A stretch of 5,258 bases of DNA. It comes from JBHWPB01 sp043424675 (GTDB lineage Bacteria; Bacillota; Bacilli; Lactobacillales; Carnobacteriaceae_A). The first letter of the stretch is position 1. The number at the start of each line of letters is the position of its first letter. Where the stretch lies: contig JBHWPB010000014.1 of NCBI GenBank assembly GCA_043424675.1, positions 1 through 5,258 of the forward strand. The letters are read 5' to 3'. The translations under genes and the position numbers were made by a program. This document shows, in pieces, positions 5,255 to 5,258 of this stretch. The notes under the pieces were generated by a model. The model saw only the letters and a program-made list of their open reading frames with translations. It did not search any database and was not told the origin of the DNA.

Positions 5255-5258
5255 AGAC

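Overview
The window looks like chromosomal DNA from a low-GC Gram-positive bacterium (Bacillota), most likely Bacilli of the lactic-acid-bacterium type. The evidence is the AT-rich base composition, strong AGGAGG-type ribosome binding sites, extended -10 promoters (TGnTAnAAT), a YrrS-type DUF1510 protein, a stand-alone ECF S component and an RqcH. Genus cannot be read from this sequence; a Carnobacteriaceae- or Enterococcaceae-like origin is only a guess. I see no mobile element, tRNA, rRNA or CRISPR array.

Layout. On the minus strand, reading right to left, come gdhA (3107..1767, glutamate dehydrogenase), an ECF transporter S component (1738..1151, 28 nt after gdhA) and a DUF1510/YrrS-like membrane protein (preferred start 1092, end 364). 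A clear intrinsic terminator follows at 345..313. Further left is the beginning of a P-loop GTPase gene (209..1, cut by the window edge) with its own promoter. On the plus strand, rqcH (3465..5186) runs divergently from gdhA and is followed by two hairpins.

The least ordinary stretch is the 357-nt gap between the divergent gdhA and rqcH start codons. A perfect extended -10 (TGGTATAAT, minus strand, 3374..3366) predicts a gdhA transcript with a leader of about 250 nt. That leader contains a roughly 50-nt hairpin, an 11-codon open frame whose possible Shine-Dalgarno lies in the hairpin, and a 45-codon Glu/Lys-rich open frame. A second, terminator-like hairpin lies inside the 45-codon frame. This suggests, but does not prove, translation- or structure-dependent control of gdhA.

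How the genes may work together. GdhA assimilates ammonia into glutamate. The S component, probably co-transcribed, would import a small vitamin-like substrate using an EcfA-EcfA'-EcfT module encoded elsewhere. The DUF1510 protein appears to have its own internal promoter as well as read-through. RqcH is the ribosome quality-control factor that adds C-terminal alanine tails on stalled 50S subunits. It shares only the intergenic region with gdhA, and there is no sign of a functional link.
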